From Aphelocoma coerulescens (Eukaryota > Chordata > Aves > Passeriformes > Corvidae), in contig NW_027184065.1 of NCBI RefSeq assembly GCF_041296385.1, forward strand, positions 434,001-498,000: 64,000 bases of DNA, in the 5' to 3' direction. Shown in pieces: positions 19,435-31,312 of the stretch (the first letter of the stretch is position 1; each line of letters opens with the position of its first letter). The notes below the pieces were generated by a model, which had not been told where the DNA came from, ran no database searches, and saw nothing but the letters and a program-made list of their open reading frames with translations. The position numbers and the translations under genes were made by a program.

Positions 19435-22400
19435 GGAAATCATGGGCTCTATTTTTGGGGGGATAAATACCATCTGGAGCCTTTGATAACTTTAAAAGTA
19501 GGCCCCGAAGAGGAAGTATTGGAATTTATAGTTGACACTGGGGCAGAAAAGACTTGTGTGATGAATATTCCAAAAGGGTGGGATGTAAGTAATGATATGG
19601 TAAAAGTAACAGGAGCAAAGGGGGAAGGATTTAAGGTCCCTGTCATTAAAGATGTGGTTATTGAAGGGGAAACAAAAATAGGGATAGGGGATGCTTTGTT
19701 AGCTCCTGAGGCTGGCAGCAATTTATTGGGAAGGGATTTACAAATCCAACTGGGGATTGGAGTCATACCAGAAGAAGGGAAAATGACGGCCAAAGTGTTT
19801 AAACTTAGCCAAGAAGATGAAAGCAAAATTAACAGAGAGGTTTGGGCTAGGGAAGGGAATAGGGGTGGACTAGATCTTGACCCCATAAGGGTCACAATTG
19901 AAAAAGAAGAAGGTCCCATTTGTGTACATCAGTACCCTATATCTTTAGAAGGGAGAAAAGGCTTAAAACCAGTGATAGAAGAATTAATAAAGGATGGGAC
20001 ACTAGAACCTTGTAAATCCCCTCATAATAGCCCTATTCTCCCAGTAAAGAAATCTGATGGAAATTATAAATTAGTGCAAGATTTAAGAGAAGTAAACAAA
20101 AGAACACGGGCCTGCTACCCTATGGTTCCTAATCCCTGCACTCTTTTAAGCAAAATTCCACCTCAACATCAGTGGTTTAGTGTGGTAGATCTTAAAAATG
20201 CCTTTTGGGCCTGCCCACTGGCAGAGGAAAGCCGAAATATTTTTGCCTTTGAATGGGAAGATCCAAACACAGGGAAAAAGAACCAGTTGAGGTGGACTAA
20301 ACTGCCACAGGGCTATTGTGAGGCCCCAAATTTATTTGGGCAAGCCTTGGGAGAAATACTACAAACCTTCCCCACTCCCCCAGGAATACAATTTATCCAA
20401 TATGGAGATGACCTTCTAATATCAGGAGAAGATGAAATGAAAGTTAAAGGAGCTACCATAAAGCTTCTAAATTTTCTTGGGAAAAAGGGACTAAAGGCAT
20501 CAAAAAGGAAATTACAGTTTGTGGAATCAGAAGTAAAATATCTCGGCCACCTGATAAGCAAAGGTAGCTGACAACTAAGTCCTGAAACAATTACAGGGAT
20601 TTTATCCCTCCCTCCTCCCTCTTCAAAAAAGGAGGTTAGGAGACTGCTGGGGCTACTGGGATATTGCAGATTATGGATTGAAAGATATACACAAGCAGTA
20701 AAATTTTTATATGAAAAATTAACAGGGGGAGACAATATACAATGGACCAAAGATGATGATGATAATAAATTAGAAAAACTGAAGTTGAAACTAGCCTCGG
20801 TACCAGCCCTAAGCTTACCCTCACTAGAAAAACCCTTTCATTTATATGTGAATGCAGAAAATGGAGTAGCTCATGGTGTATTAGTCCGGGAATGGGGAGG
20901 GGTGAGAAGACCAATAGCTTATTTAGCTAAACTATTGGACCCAGTAAGCCGTGGCTGGCCAGTATGCATTCAAGCCATAGCAGCTACCGCTATTTTGGTG
21001 GAGGAGAGCCGTAAGCTCACCTTTGGAAGTAAACTGATTGTATACACACCCCATGCGGTCCGAAATGTGCTAAATCAAAAAGCTGAAAAATGGTTAACAG
21101 ACTCCAGGCTATTAAAATATGAAGCAATTCTGATTGACAGTAATGATCTAACTATAGAAGCAAGCAAAAGCCTCAATCCGGCCCAATTCCTGTATGGAGA
21201 ACCAAAAGATGACCTGGCACATGATTGCTTAGAAATTACTCAATACCAAACAAAAGTTCGAGAAGATCTAGCTGAACAAGCCCTCTTAGAAGAGGAAAGA
21301 ATATATGTGGATGGTTCATCCAGATGCTTGCAAGGAAAAAGAATGTCAAGATATGCCTTAGTCGATGGGATAAATATGCAGGCCATCGAAACAGGAAAAC
21401 TACCTTCAAATTGGTCGGCGCAGTCTTGTGAATTATACGCTCTAAAGAGAGCACTGGAGCATTTAGCACACAAAAAGGGGACCGTCTATACTGATTCAAA
21501 GTACATACCTTTGGAAAGATCTGGGAAGAAAGGGGTTTACTAAATTCAAAGGGGAAAGAACTGATACATGAAGGCCTGATTTCAGAAGTGTTGGAAGCAT
21601 TAAAATTGCCTGAAGAAATAGCCGTAGTGCATATCAAAGGACACCAAGAAGGGATGACCCCAGAAATAAGAGGGAATAACCTAGCAGACCAAGAAGCCAA
21701 AGATGCAGCAGAAAATGGGACTGAACCAATTCTGTTAATCCTGACCCCAGAAAGGGGAGAATTGGAAATCCCCAAATTTAGTAAAGAAGAAGAAAAAGAA
21801 TTATTTAAGATAGGGGGAGAACAAGATCAATCTGGAAAACGGAAACTTCCTGATGGGAGACAGTTACTTAATAAGCCACTCACTAAGAGAATATTAGAAG
21901 ATATGCATCAAAAAACTCATTGGGGTACTCAAGCTAGCTTGTGTGATCATTTTCTAAAAAATTATGGGTGTATTGGAATCTTTGGGGTAGCAAAACAAAT
22001 AACTGGGAACTGTAGAACTTGCCAAAGAGTGACTAGGAAAATAATGAGAAAAACAACATTAGGAGGCCACGAGTTAGCTCTGCGACCATTCCAAAGTATC
22101 CAAGTAGATTTCACTAAACTTCCTCAAGTACAGAGACGGAAGTTCCTATTAGTAATAGCAGACCACCTAACTTGTTGGGTAGAAGCAGTTCCTGCTACTA
22201 GAGCTACAGCTAACATAGTATGCAAAACCCTTCTGGAACAAATTATTCCCAGATATGGAATGGTTAATAAAATAAACTCAGATAGAAGAACACATTTTAC
22301 ATCCAAAGTCTTACAACAAATAACTCAAGCCTTGGGAATAAAATGGGAATTACATACCCCCTGGCACCCACAAAGTTCAGGCCAAGTAGAAAGAGTGAAC

Positions 22401-22925
22401 CAGACTTTGAAAAAAACTTTAACAAAATTAATGATTGAAACTCAAATGTCATGGGTAAAATGCTTACCTTTGGCTCTGTTGAGAGGCCGAACACAGCCCA
22501 GGTCAGACCTGGGAGTGTCTCCTTATGAGATGATGTTCGGATTACCCTTCCTTACTGCTCAACATGAAACAGCCACTTATGAAGTAGGAGAAGTAAGTGT
22601 CAAAAAATATGTCACCGCAATTGCCAGAACACTTGAAAATTTGCGGCTGAAAGGAATGATCCCTCAAACCACAGCTTTGGAGTTCAAAATTCATAATATC
22701 CATTCAGGGGAATGGGTACTAGTAAAAACATGGAAAGAACAATCTTTGACTCCACAATGGGAGGGTCCTTTTCAGGTACTGCTGATGACTGAGGCCGCAA
22801 TCCAGACCAAGGAACGAGGGTAGATCCATGCCAGCAGAATCAAAGGACCTGTAAAAGAACCTGAAGAGTGGACTGTAATATCCAAACCAGGTGATACCAA
22901 ATTGATTCTTAAACGGAGACAATGA
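19435..22925 (+). pseudogene. pol: ERV-A pol: protease, reverse transcriptase, RNase H, integrase (copy 1)
   Basis: Same frame as gag. Protease has active site FIVDTGAEKTC (DTG at 19534-19542). Reverse transcriptase has LPQGYCEAPN and the catalytic box YGDD at 20401-20412, where murine gammaretroviruses have YVDD. A stop at 20569-20571 interrupts the connection. RNase H follows (YVDGSSR near 21304, CELYALKRALEHL, YTDSKY). A frameshift near 21510 precedes integrase: HHCC finger about 21903-22030, then Asp near 22108, Asp near 22282 and Glu near 22389 (SSGQVERVNQTL). Another stop at 22821. In this copy an 8-bp deletion near 22919 brings the final stop to 22923-22925. Known role: replication enzymes. 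Inactive here. Confidence 0.9.
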
Positions 22926-23002
22926 GCTAGAACAATCTAAATAATCCAAGGGATATGCAAAGAATCACACCTAACTGAGAAGTAAAAGCCAAATTTATAT
23001 CA

Positions 23003-23521
23003 GTGGCCCCTGGACAAATTCTGGGACATCGTGGAGAAGAATATTCTCACTTCAAACAGGAAGGGTTGGGACTGGATCAAACAGGGAACTCTCATGTTCT
23101 GATTCTAGCCTGTGATTTGTATTAAGAAGGGGGAGAATCACAACTTCCATCAGTGCCACATCATATACCCTGTTTGAATCATTCTAACACGGGGCATGCC
23201 AACCACGTCAAATATAAGTAATTAATCTAGAGGGAAATTGGCATTTCACACCGTCGACACCCTAGTTGTAAAGGGTGTCAAGCACAAAATCGACCCCCTA
23301 TCCAGACAAAATCATAAGCAACAAAAGCAATAACTTTGCTCTGCAGATGGGAATTACTAGTGCCTGTTGAATGGGAAACACCTAAGATACGATAAGATAC
23401 TACAGTTAAAAAGGTGCCAAAAGAAATTTGCCTAAAAGCTACAAAGGAAGTGACAAGGAAATAGAGGGCAAGACCGGGTCGGCCACTGTACTCGCCACCG
23501 AGAAGATCCAATACACCTGCT
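23003..23521 (+). other. quasi-coding stretch between pol and env, in the env frame
   Basis: Reading in the frame of env, this roughly 170-codon stretch is protein-like (for example GHRGEEYSHFKQEGLGLDQ, and a Cys/His-rich piece ending HPSCKGCQAQN). It is broken only by stops at 23123, 23219, 23228, 23315, 23393 and 23462. It is not part of the integrase frame. It could be an unusually long env leader or a lost accessory gene. I do not recognise a family. The same stretch lies at 62425-62943. Confidence 0.5.
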
Positions 23522-25399
23522 ATGGGTTGCAACCTCATAGGCAAGGGAGGTGGGAGTATAAGCCATGCCGGACCTCTGTTATTCCTTCTTTTGTCACTTC
23601 TCCTGGTCCCTTTTGGGACACCGGCAAGACCATGTTACAAATGCTATCGAAAGCTCTACATGGAAAGACACCGGGGCTTCTTTCTTATTACTCATACCCA
23701 TACCAACAGTCACTGTTATGACTCATCCAAATTAGGTATTTGCATGCATAAAGGAGAAAAATATTGGATTACAGAAAATTTAGGAACAAGTGGAAACAGA
23801 CTAAGAAGCAATTGTCCAAAAGGAGAAAAATAGATTTGCTCCACAGCTGCCACCAGGGGAACAGTCCAAGATTTGGTAAAAGAGCAAGTGGTAAGTAAAG
23901 ATACAAAGCCAGCACAGCAACCTCGCCCTATATTCACCTCACCACGCCAGGACCTGTATGCAAAGCTCAAACAACAAAGAGGAAAAAACCCCAAGGTTAG
24001 GAAAAAACCTGTTTGTGGAATTGGGGGAGAGGATAGGTAAAGAACTTAACATAACCAACTGTTGGGTCTGTGGAGGAGCTTTAATGACAGAAGAATGGCC
24101 ACGGAAAGGTAGCAGCGTAGGCCCGGTAGAACTCCTTAAATGGAACCGGACAAATATAAGAGGGGGGAACCGACCTGAGGGGTGGATTTTAAGTTCAACA
24201 GTGATAGGGGAAGAATGCCTCTGGCGAACTGGGATAAACTTTCTTAATGAAGTAGGAAACACTCCCTGTAAAAGCTATAAAGTGAGTAACAAAACTTCAA
24301 GGTGGTGGGTCCCAGAAAAACCAACTTGGTATTGAGCCCAGAAAAAAGGAAAAGACTGTGTATATGATCATGAAGTTGGACTCTTTCAGTGTAATGACAC
24401 GAGGAAAAATCCTTATTTTGGAATCCCAGAAATAGCCAAATTTGGGGAGAATATAAATCAACAAGAAGGTGATTATTGGAAAGCACCAGATGGCTTCTTT
24501 TGGATATGTGGGAAAAGGGCATCCCCAAGACTCCCTTCACATTGGAAAGGGAGTTGTACACTAAGAATCATTCAACCAGGGTTTTTCCTTTTCCCAGAAC
24601 CATGGGAGATCAATTAGGTATACCTCTCTATGAAGACTTCAAAAGAAAGAAAAGAGATTTAATTGGAGGATTCCAAAAATGGAAAGATGAGGAATGGCCC
24701 CCTGAACGAATATTAGAAACAGATGGGCCAGCTACCTAAGCACAAGATGGAAGCTGGGGATATCAGACCCCAATTTACATGCTGAATCGTATCATCAGAC
24801 TCCAAGCTCTTGTAGAAATCATAACCAATGAAACAGCTGGGGCTATGGAATTAATAGTCAGCCAGCAACGCCAAACCAGAGCTGCAATACATCAAAATAG
24901 GCTGGCTTTAGACTATTTACTGGCCGAAGAAGGCGGTGTGTGCAGGAAGTTCAATACATCGGACTGTTGTTTAAAAATTGATGACAATGGGGATGCCGTT
25001 CTAGATATGGCCAACCAAATCAGAAAAATAGCCCATGTACCAGTCCAAAAATGGGAATCAATGATGTCTGCTAACTGGTGGGATGGCATATTGGGGAAAG
25101 AATGGTGGAAGAAGCTAGGTTTCTTCCTCTTATGTGCTACAGCTAGTCTAATATTTCTCCCTTGCTTGATCCCCTGCTTTATTCGGCTAATCACCAGCAT
25201 AGTTCAAGGCATGCAAGTTGTGGCAATGCCTACTGACCCAAAGTTGGCTATGTCTGGAACAGCACAAAAAATTATGGTATTAAAAAGACAAAGTGATATA
25301 AAAGACCCTCTTGAAGAAGCCAAATTGATCTGTGAAAAGAACGAACAGACATTAGAAGCCAAGAAAAAAGAATTATTGCTCAAGCCAAATGATTTATAA
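23522..25399 (+). pseudogene. env: ERV-A env (SU and TM), broken (copy 1)
   Basis: The ATG at 23522 was chosen because a strong hydrophobic signal follows (GPLLFLLLSLLLVPFG, about residues 17-32), then Cys-rich SU. Stop at 23831; frameshift near 23990; CxxC motif (TNCWVCGG) about 24055; stop at 24333; frameshift near 24600. A furin-like KRKKR lies near 24645-24660, with no long hydrophobic fusion peptide directly after it. TM then has a stop at 24737, helical region [31 protein letters not shown] with C-x7-CC (about 24940-24970), a membrane anchor about 25110-25205, and a stop at 25397. Known role: envelope glycoprotein. Not functional here. Confidence 0.87.
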
Positions 25400-25401
25400 A
25401 A

Positions 25402-25416
25402 TAGAAAAGGGGGGAT
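25402..25416 (+). other. ERV-A polypurine tract
   Basis: TAGAAAAGGGGGGAT immediately upstream of the 3' LTR, the expected position of the plus-strand primer. Confidence 0.8.
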
Positions 25417-26074
25417 TGTTATAAACATATATTATATTAGCTTCTCGCAAAGTATAAAGTAGATATTATATAATGTTAGAAATGCTTTTTGCTGTGTGGA
25501 TGTAGTTTTCTCTCTTTTTAGCAAGAATGTTAGCAAGTGTGAGCACGTAAGATAACCTCCAAACAAACAGAGGATGAGGCCCGAAAAGCTGCTAATCAAC
25601 ACTTTGTCGAGGGAGCAAAAGGGCCCAAAGGCTACTCCGCCCGGAGAACGGGCGGCCAGGAGAGTCCGGGAGATTTTATCACCACTCTGCCCGGAGAGAC
25701 GAAGAGGCCCAAAGCTGCAATCAGCCCTGTCTGTCTGGAGAATTAAGAAATCCACCCTACCATCGACTCTTGCCTAGCGGGCCCAACCCCAAGAATCAAG
25801 AGAAATAAAACCACAAGGCAGAAGACTAGGCACGCTCTAAAAAGGCGGAACCAAGGAGTGGCCATGCAGAACAGCTCCAGGAAAAGTTTTAATATGAATA
25901 AAGAACAGACAGTAAAAATGGTATAAAAAGGACTGACCTCTGGCATCAGGTGTGCTCTTGGCAGAGCGCCAAGGCAACTGGCTGTTACCCCGTTGCTTTG
26001 TTTGATGTGTCTCTTATTGTCTTTATATTAAACCCCTTTAAATTCTCACAGGAGAGTGAACTTCGTTTTTCACA
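25417..26074 (+). repeat. ERV-A 3' LTR
   Basis: 658 bp, TGTTATAAAC...TTTTTCACA. It differs from the 5' LTR at 22 positions and one 1-bp indel by direct comparison. It is followed by GAGA, the altered target duplicate, and the resumed minus arm. Confidence 0.93.
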
Positions 26075-26094
26075 GAGAGAAGTTGTACCCCCTG

Positions 26095-27060
26095 ACAGCT
26101 AAGCTCCAACTACGGTGTCGCTTATGTCCTTCCCAGGACGGGCGGGAAAACGCCTCGGCGCAGCGCAGCGCTGGCCGGGAGCGGCCGGCACGGCACCGAG
26201 CGCGCTCCCCACTCCCTCCCGCCCGCGCCGCTGCGGAGACCCCGGGTTCGCCGGAATCGGCCACATGCTGCACGGAGGGCAGCGCGGCAAAGGCGGCCTC
26301 CCCTCGTCGCCCGGGGAAGGCCGGCCTCGGATCCCCGCTCTCTCCACCGGCACGGGCAGTGCCAGCAGCCTCTCGCTGTGGCCGCCGCTGGCCGAAAGCC
26401 TCGCCGCGCACCGCCCGGCCGGCCCCGCCGCTCCGCGGGGTCACACGGCACCTGCCGTGGGCGGCCGCCGAGCGACAGGAAGCAGAAGCGCTCACCGCCG
26501 CGCCGCTCGCCGCCCCGCCCGGGCGCTCCTCTCCTCGCGCTACCACGATGGCGCCGGCCCGCCCCGCCTTCCCCGTCGCCTGCGGCGCAACGCGGCTGCT
26601 CCGAGCCACGCAGCACGCGTGCGGCCGGGCCCTGCCGAGCTGCCGGCGGAGCCGGGGCACAGCCCGGGCGGGAGAGCTTCCGGCGAGGCTGGGCGGGCGG
26701 CGAGCGCGGCCGAGCGTGAGCGCGCCAGGCGGGCGGCGGGCGGCGGCGCGATGGAGAGCTAGATGGAGGCGGCAGCACCGCGCGGCATAAAATAGCTGAT
26801 CGTCCGGCAGCCGCCCGCTCCGCAGCCCCTCGGCTGCTGTCGAGAAGGGCCCCGGCCCTGGCCGCGCCGGTGGCGAGGCGGCTCCGCAGCCCGCGGGCAG
26901 CCCTGGCGGGGCAGGGGAGCACTGCGGGCAGCCCCGGGGCCGCGCAGCCGTCTGCAACGCGCGGTGGGAGCCGCTGGGAACTATTTTACACGTCCCGGGG
27001 GGCTGGAGAGGAGCACGGAGACCACGCGGCAGGTCGCTGCCGTTAGGGAAAATTAATCCA
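26095..27060. promoter_or_regulatory. CpG island, candidate promoter (minus arm)
   Basis: Inverse copy of the island at 8020-8985, with the same Sp1-like and YY1-like strings. In this arm the side that faces the spacer in arm 1 abuts the ERV-A 3' LTR, so transcription in the equivalent direction would run antisense into the provirus. Confidence 0.6.
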
Positions 27061-27683
27061 CGATGCCTGAGGTTTATATCCGAAAAGGAGACAGAGGAGT
27101 CCTGCAACATTCTTCGACTACAGGGAGAGTCCATGGGGCTTTTCCCATGGCGTCTGTCAAACGGTTGCGGGATGCAGCCCCCTTTTGATGCCAAGTTCCC
27201 GGCCACAGCACCCTCTTCCTTTTCCCCACTGGCTGAGGTATTCGGGAGATACAGACTTCCGGAACTGCCTACTCTATGCGCCCCCCTCTAATATGCACCC
27301 CCCTCTTGGCATCGAGAAGAAAGAAAAGAACCCCATTCCTAATGCTCTTAAGTCTTTGTTGCCTTGCTCTAGGTTCAGGAATTTAACATGGCCTTGATTA
27401 ATCAACAGTCTCTGATGATTAGTAACAGTTCTAGAGAACTCCTAGTTTCTTCTGTTACTTCACTAGCCATAACTTCCTAGCCTTGTCTACAGGCCGATTC
27501 ACACGGTCTCTTTGTAAAGACTCATCCATCTCATTCCTTTTAATCCCTCCTCTTTTTATTTGCTCTGTATTTGTCTTTACAAACCTTAATTACCATGGAT
27601 TTAATTTTTTCTTCTGGAGTCTTCTTGGGTTTTGCTATTATTTGCAGTGACATCCTTTTCTGTCCTTTTGTAGTCATTTCTGG

Positions 27684-29449
27684 ATCAGGTAGGCATGGCT
27701 GCTAGCGGCATCCCCTTGAGCACCTGCTGAAAGAGCTGCAGCCAGCATGGTGTCACGCATGGTAAAAAGATGAGAATTGCTATAGCATATAAGAGGAGGA
27801 ATCGTATTCATTTAGCCCATAGCTGGCCAGTTAACTATGAAAATATGTCCCATTCCCATCCTTTCAACATTTGGACAGGTCCACGAGCTGACGTTATTTC
27901 CTTTGTTATTTGTTTGACCACTTTTCCTCTGTCATCTGCTTGCAAACAGCAGCTCGAGTCATTTAATTTCCCACAAACTCCTCCTTCTTCTGCCAACAGA
28001 TAATCTAATACCATCCAATGTTGAAATACCGCTTTCCTCATTTAAGTGGGTTGGTCAGCAAAAAGGTCAAGCGCTGTGGCTGGCTGGTTGGTAATTATTT
28101 CCGAGACAGCTTGTAACCTAATTATCTCCTTCAAATGATAAGTGGGTTCCCAGGCATCTGGGATTAATTCCTTAGGTTTCCAAGGGGCTGGTCCATCGTG
28201 TTGGGTAACTTGTTCTGTTGGCCGTTCATCATTTCCCCGTTTTGGGGTGCTCCCTCCAGCCAGGGCTGCATCAGCTGACTGCTTTTCTCTAATTAAATCA
28301 TCACAGATTTTGATTCCTAAGCGATTTCCCAGAACTTGTAGTAGCAAAAAGAACAACAGTCTACTAAATATACCATATCCCTGACCAGTTTGGAGGTAAC
28401 CTGAGCTAAGCATGGCCACAAATCCAATACTGTCCTTTCAAAGCCCGTGTTCCATTAGCAAAGGAACCTACCCATGGTCATCAATTGGTGGCTCAAAATA
28501 CAGCAGGATTCCCGGGCCTAACGGTCCCCCAACAAGAGTTGCCCCACCATAAGGGTCCCAGCATTTGCATTTCCAAGCTCCCGCACAGGGTTCCCACCTA
28601 CATTTACATCTGCAAGCTGCTTGGTTGGATTTGGAGCAGAACTCACTAAAAGGCTTTGAGTTCCAATCCGGTGTGGCCATTCCCACTGATAATCACAAAC
28701 AACATGTCTTCTACTTGCGGAATTTTTGTGGGGACTGCTCAAAAACAGGTGGTCAAAAAAACCCCTTGTCCCTCCCCATTGCTTTACAGGCTTCCAAATA
28801 TTTTTGGCAAGTGTGATAAGAACGCCTTACGCAGCTACTGTTAGTGAGCCGAACAGGTATTTGATTGCATTTGCCTTGATATTTGGAACAATTGGAAGGA
28901 GGGCAATTGGGGGTCCAAACCCAGTTGTTCAAACCCAGAGGGAAAGTCAATTGACAATTGCCTTTTCCTACATAGACATGCCCTATCCTATTTAGGCAAT
29001 AAGTGCCTGTTGGAGAAGAATGAAGTGGCCATGAACTTCCTTCTTTGGCCCCAAATCCCATCCCACTGTGGCCCTCACATTGACCCACCATTTAGGTTCA
29101 GCTGGGCTAGCCAACTATGGCCACTCTTCAGATCCTCCTGGCCCTCCACAGAGCCAGCAATTGCTAAGGTTAAAAACTTTTGCTACTTCTTCTCCTAAGG
29201 CTGCAAATTGATTCTCCCACTCCTGGCCTAAACTCAGCTGACCATATCAAAGTAGAATTAGTAAGGAAAATGTTTTAATAGTGTCATCTAATTAGCTAGT
29301 CTAATTTTCCCGTTGTCTTCTGCAGCACCTGTGGCAATTGAAGACACAGAAACCACTTAACGTAACAAAATGGCCACAAGTATTAGCCCCCAAGTGAGTG
29401 GAGATTCTAGAGGAGGGATGCCTATACAGTCTATTTCAGCAGACGGTCT
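27684..29449 (-). pseudogene. env: ERV-B env remnant, minus-arm copy
   Basis: Same SU and TM remnants as at 5620-7386, read on the minus strand (CxxC near 29150, C-x7-CC near 27950-27975). The TM frame lacks the extra stop seen in arm 3. Copy-specific point changes are few. Confidence 0.72.
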
Positions 29450-29578
29450 GAAGGTAGGACTGCGGGGCTTCTTCCGATGTCGAAGCACTGCCTACTGCTC
29501 CGGCCCACTCCTGCAGAGTGTCAGTCACGGCCTCCCGGCCTTCTCCTCCAGCTGAGATGTGCAAATCTCCGAGGCTTC

Positions 29579-30529
29579 AGAGACCTTGACCCGAGAGGGA
29601 CGGGTTCACCTGTGTTCAGCTTACTTGACGGCTGTTTCTGTCGTCAGTGACACTTGGAATGGGCCACACCATTTCACCAGCACTGGCGCTTCTTTCTACT
29701 CCTTAACTAGGACTCAATCTCCTGGTTGGATGTTACAAGCAACAAAGTCCAAAGGCCGGACTTGTGCCGGCTGAGCTTCCTGTTGAAGGGGTTTCACAAG
29801 AAGCAGGATCCTGGCCACAGATGGTTTTAAATATACATCACTTGCCTCTACCCCCCCACTAGGTGGAGACTTACCAGGGCAATTGCAAACAACGATTGAA
29901 AGGGAGATAACTGAATCTCTCTTCTGGCTTGGGCGCTCATTCTCACCAAAGCCAATGTCCAAAGCCCTACCCATGGCATCTTGGTTTCTATTACCAGCTT
30001 CAAAAGGTGTTTATTTCTCTCTTCATTGTTTTCTACCCGAGCCGAGCTCTGGGGGTGCCAGGGCCTATGGAGGTTCCATTGTGTTCCTAAAGAAGCCAAA
30101 ACCCCTTGAAAGACCTTTCCTGCAAAATGAGTTCCCCTATCTGAGTCTATTGCTTCTACAATGCTGTATCTTGGAATGATTTGTTCCAAAAATGCCTTAA
30201 GAACTGATCCTGTCATTACTGAAGTAGTTGGAAATACTTCTGGCCACCTTGCTAGCTGACATACGATTACCAGAAGATATTAAGCCTTGCCACTTGGGGC
30301 ATCTCCGGAAAATCCACCTGGCATCTTTGGAAGGGCCATGCAGCCCAAGGCCTCCCTCCCCTAGCAAGTTACTTTGTAACTTGGCTGTTGGCTTTAGCAC
30401 AGATCAAGCAACCTTCAACAGCTCCTTTTGCCAGTCTAAAAAGACCCCCAGCAACATACATCATGAGATAGGCTTCTGCCAATCCTCAGGAAGTGCAAGG
30501 ACTCTCTTAATGGAGTTGCTTTAATATTG
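29579..30529 (-). pseudogene. pol: ERV-B integrase remnant, minus-arm copy
   Basis: Same broken integrase as at 4540-5490. The frame is open across the catalytic Glu region (29848-30216, 122 codons), whereas arm 1 has a stop there. The first Asp segment is still out of frame. Confidence 0.72.
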
Positions 30530-31278
30530 GTAGGGCCAAAGGTTCTGGTATCTCTTGTTTGCCATCCCTTGGAAACCAATTCTTGCCTTTTTTCTCTGCC
30601 ACACGACTTTTAACTGTATGTCAAACTGCTGTGGTAGAAAAGACAGCTTCCTGGGCAGTGATGGAGTCACGGGGAGCAAAGGGGGCATCTTGGAGAGTTC
30701 TGGCAGAAGTGTGGCTTTCTGAGTTTCTTCATCCACCAAAAAGGAGACAGAGGAGTCCTGTAACATTCTTCAACTCCAGGGAGAGGCCATGGGGCTTTTG
30801 CCATGGAGTCTCTCAAATGATTGCGGGATGCAGCCCCCTTCTGATGCTAAGTTCCTGGCAACAGCACCCTCTGAGGTACTCGGGAATTACAGACTTCCGG
30901 AACTGCCTACTCTATGCCCCCCTCTAATATGCACTCCCCTTTTGGAATGGAAAAGGAAGAAAACCAAACTATTCCTAATGCTGGGAAGTCTTTGCTGCCT
31001 TGCTCTAGGTTCAGGAATTTAGCAGGGCCTTGGCTGAGCAACAGTCTCTGTTGATTAGTAACAGTTTCTAGAACGAATACTTTCTTCTGTTACTTCCCTC
31101 CCTGTAAATTCCTAGCCTTGTCTAAGGAGAGATTCACACGGTCTCTTTGTAAAGACACATCTATCTTACTCCTTTCACTCCCACACCTTCCTTGCGGTGG
31201 AATGGCTCTCCCCGGCACAGCACCTGGCACAAAACCCCCGTATACGCACACACACACCTGCACTTACCCTGCACTCCC

Positions 31279-31281
<3 letters not shown>

Positions 31282-31310
<29 letters not shown>
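31282..31310 (+). repeat. (CA)n microsatellite, minus arm
   Basis: About 29 bases, the longest of the three allelic-type tracts (23 in arm 1, 17 in arm 3). Confidence 0.9.

Positions 31311-31312
<2 letters not shown>

Larger units (their letters stand above)
1..24588 (+). repeat. 39.4-kb tandem amplicon, left copy (shared part)
   Basis: This whole stretch recurs in the same order and orientation at 39412-64000. The offset moves only from 39,409 to 39,422 through small indels. Between about 9 kb and 24.6 kb I noticed some 22 differences by eye (about 0.14 %), including an 8-bp indel near 22919. The first 680 bp differ more, about 2 %. The repeated block is a mosaic of an arm, a spacer and most of a provirus, so it is a segmental duplication and not a transposon. 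The two copies carry distinct point differences, so they are not one sequence pasted twice, although two haplotypes wrongly joined in assembly would look similar. Confidence 0.93.
15979..26074 (+). mobile_element. ERV-A provirus, gamma-type, near complete but defective (copy 1)
   Basis: 10,096 bp with two LTRs, primer binding site, long leader, gag, pol, a quasi-coding stretch, env and polypurine tract in canonical order. Class I (gammaretrovirus-like) by its MGQ N-terminus, p30-like capsid end, single zinc knuckle, gag and pol in one frame divided by UAG, 4-bp target duplication and proline-type primer site. It is inserted into the minus arm, and an identical insertion exists in the second unit at 55393. 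All genes carry stops or shifts, so it is defective. The LTRs differ by 22 substitutions and one 1-bp indel in about 657 bp (about 3.4 %). Confidence 0.95.
27083..31159 (-). mobile_element. ERV-B provirus, minus-arm copy
   Basis: Inverse copy of 3909-7982, including both LTRs (5' LTR 30739-31159, 3' LTR 27083-27524). It retains the 6 bp missing from the arm 1 3' LTR. It was duplicated with the arm and is not an independent insertion, because flanks and internal damage are shared. Confidence 0.85.

Noticed and set aside
19483..20571. Functional retroviral protease/reverse transcriptase gene
   Set aside because: The open stretch is long, but it is followed by an in-frame stop and later shifts, and copy 2 has an altered protease active site.
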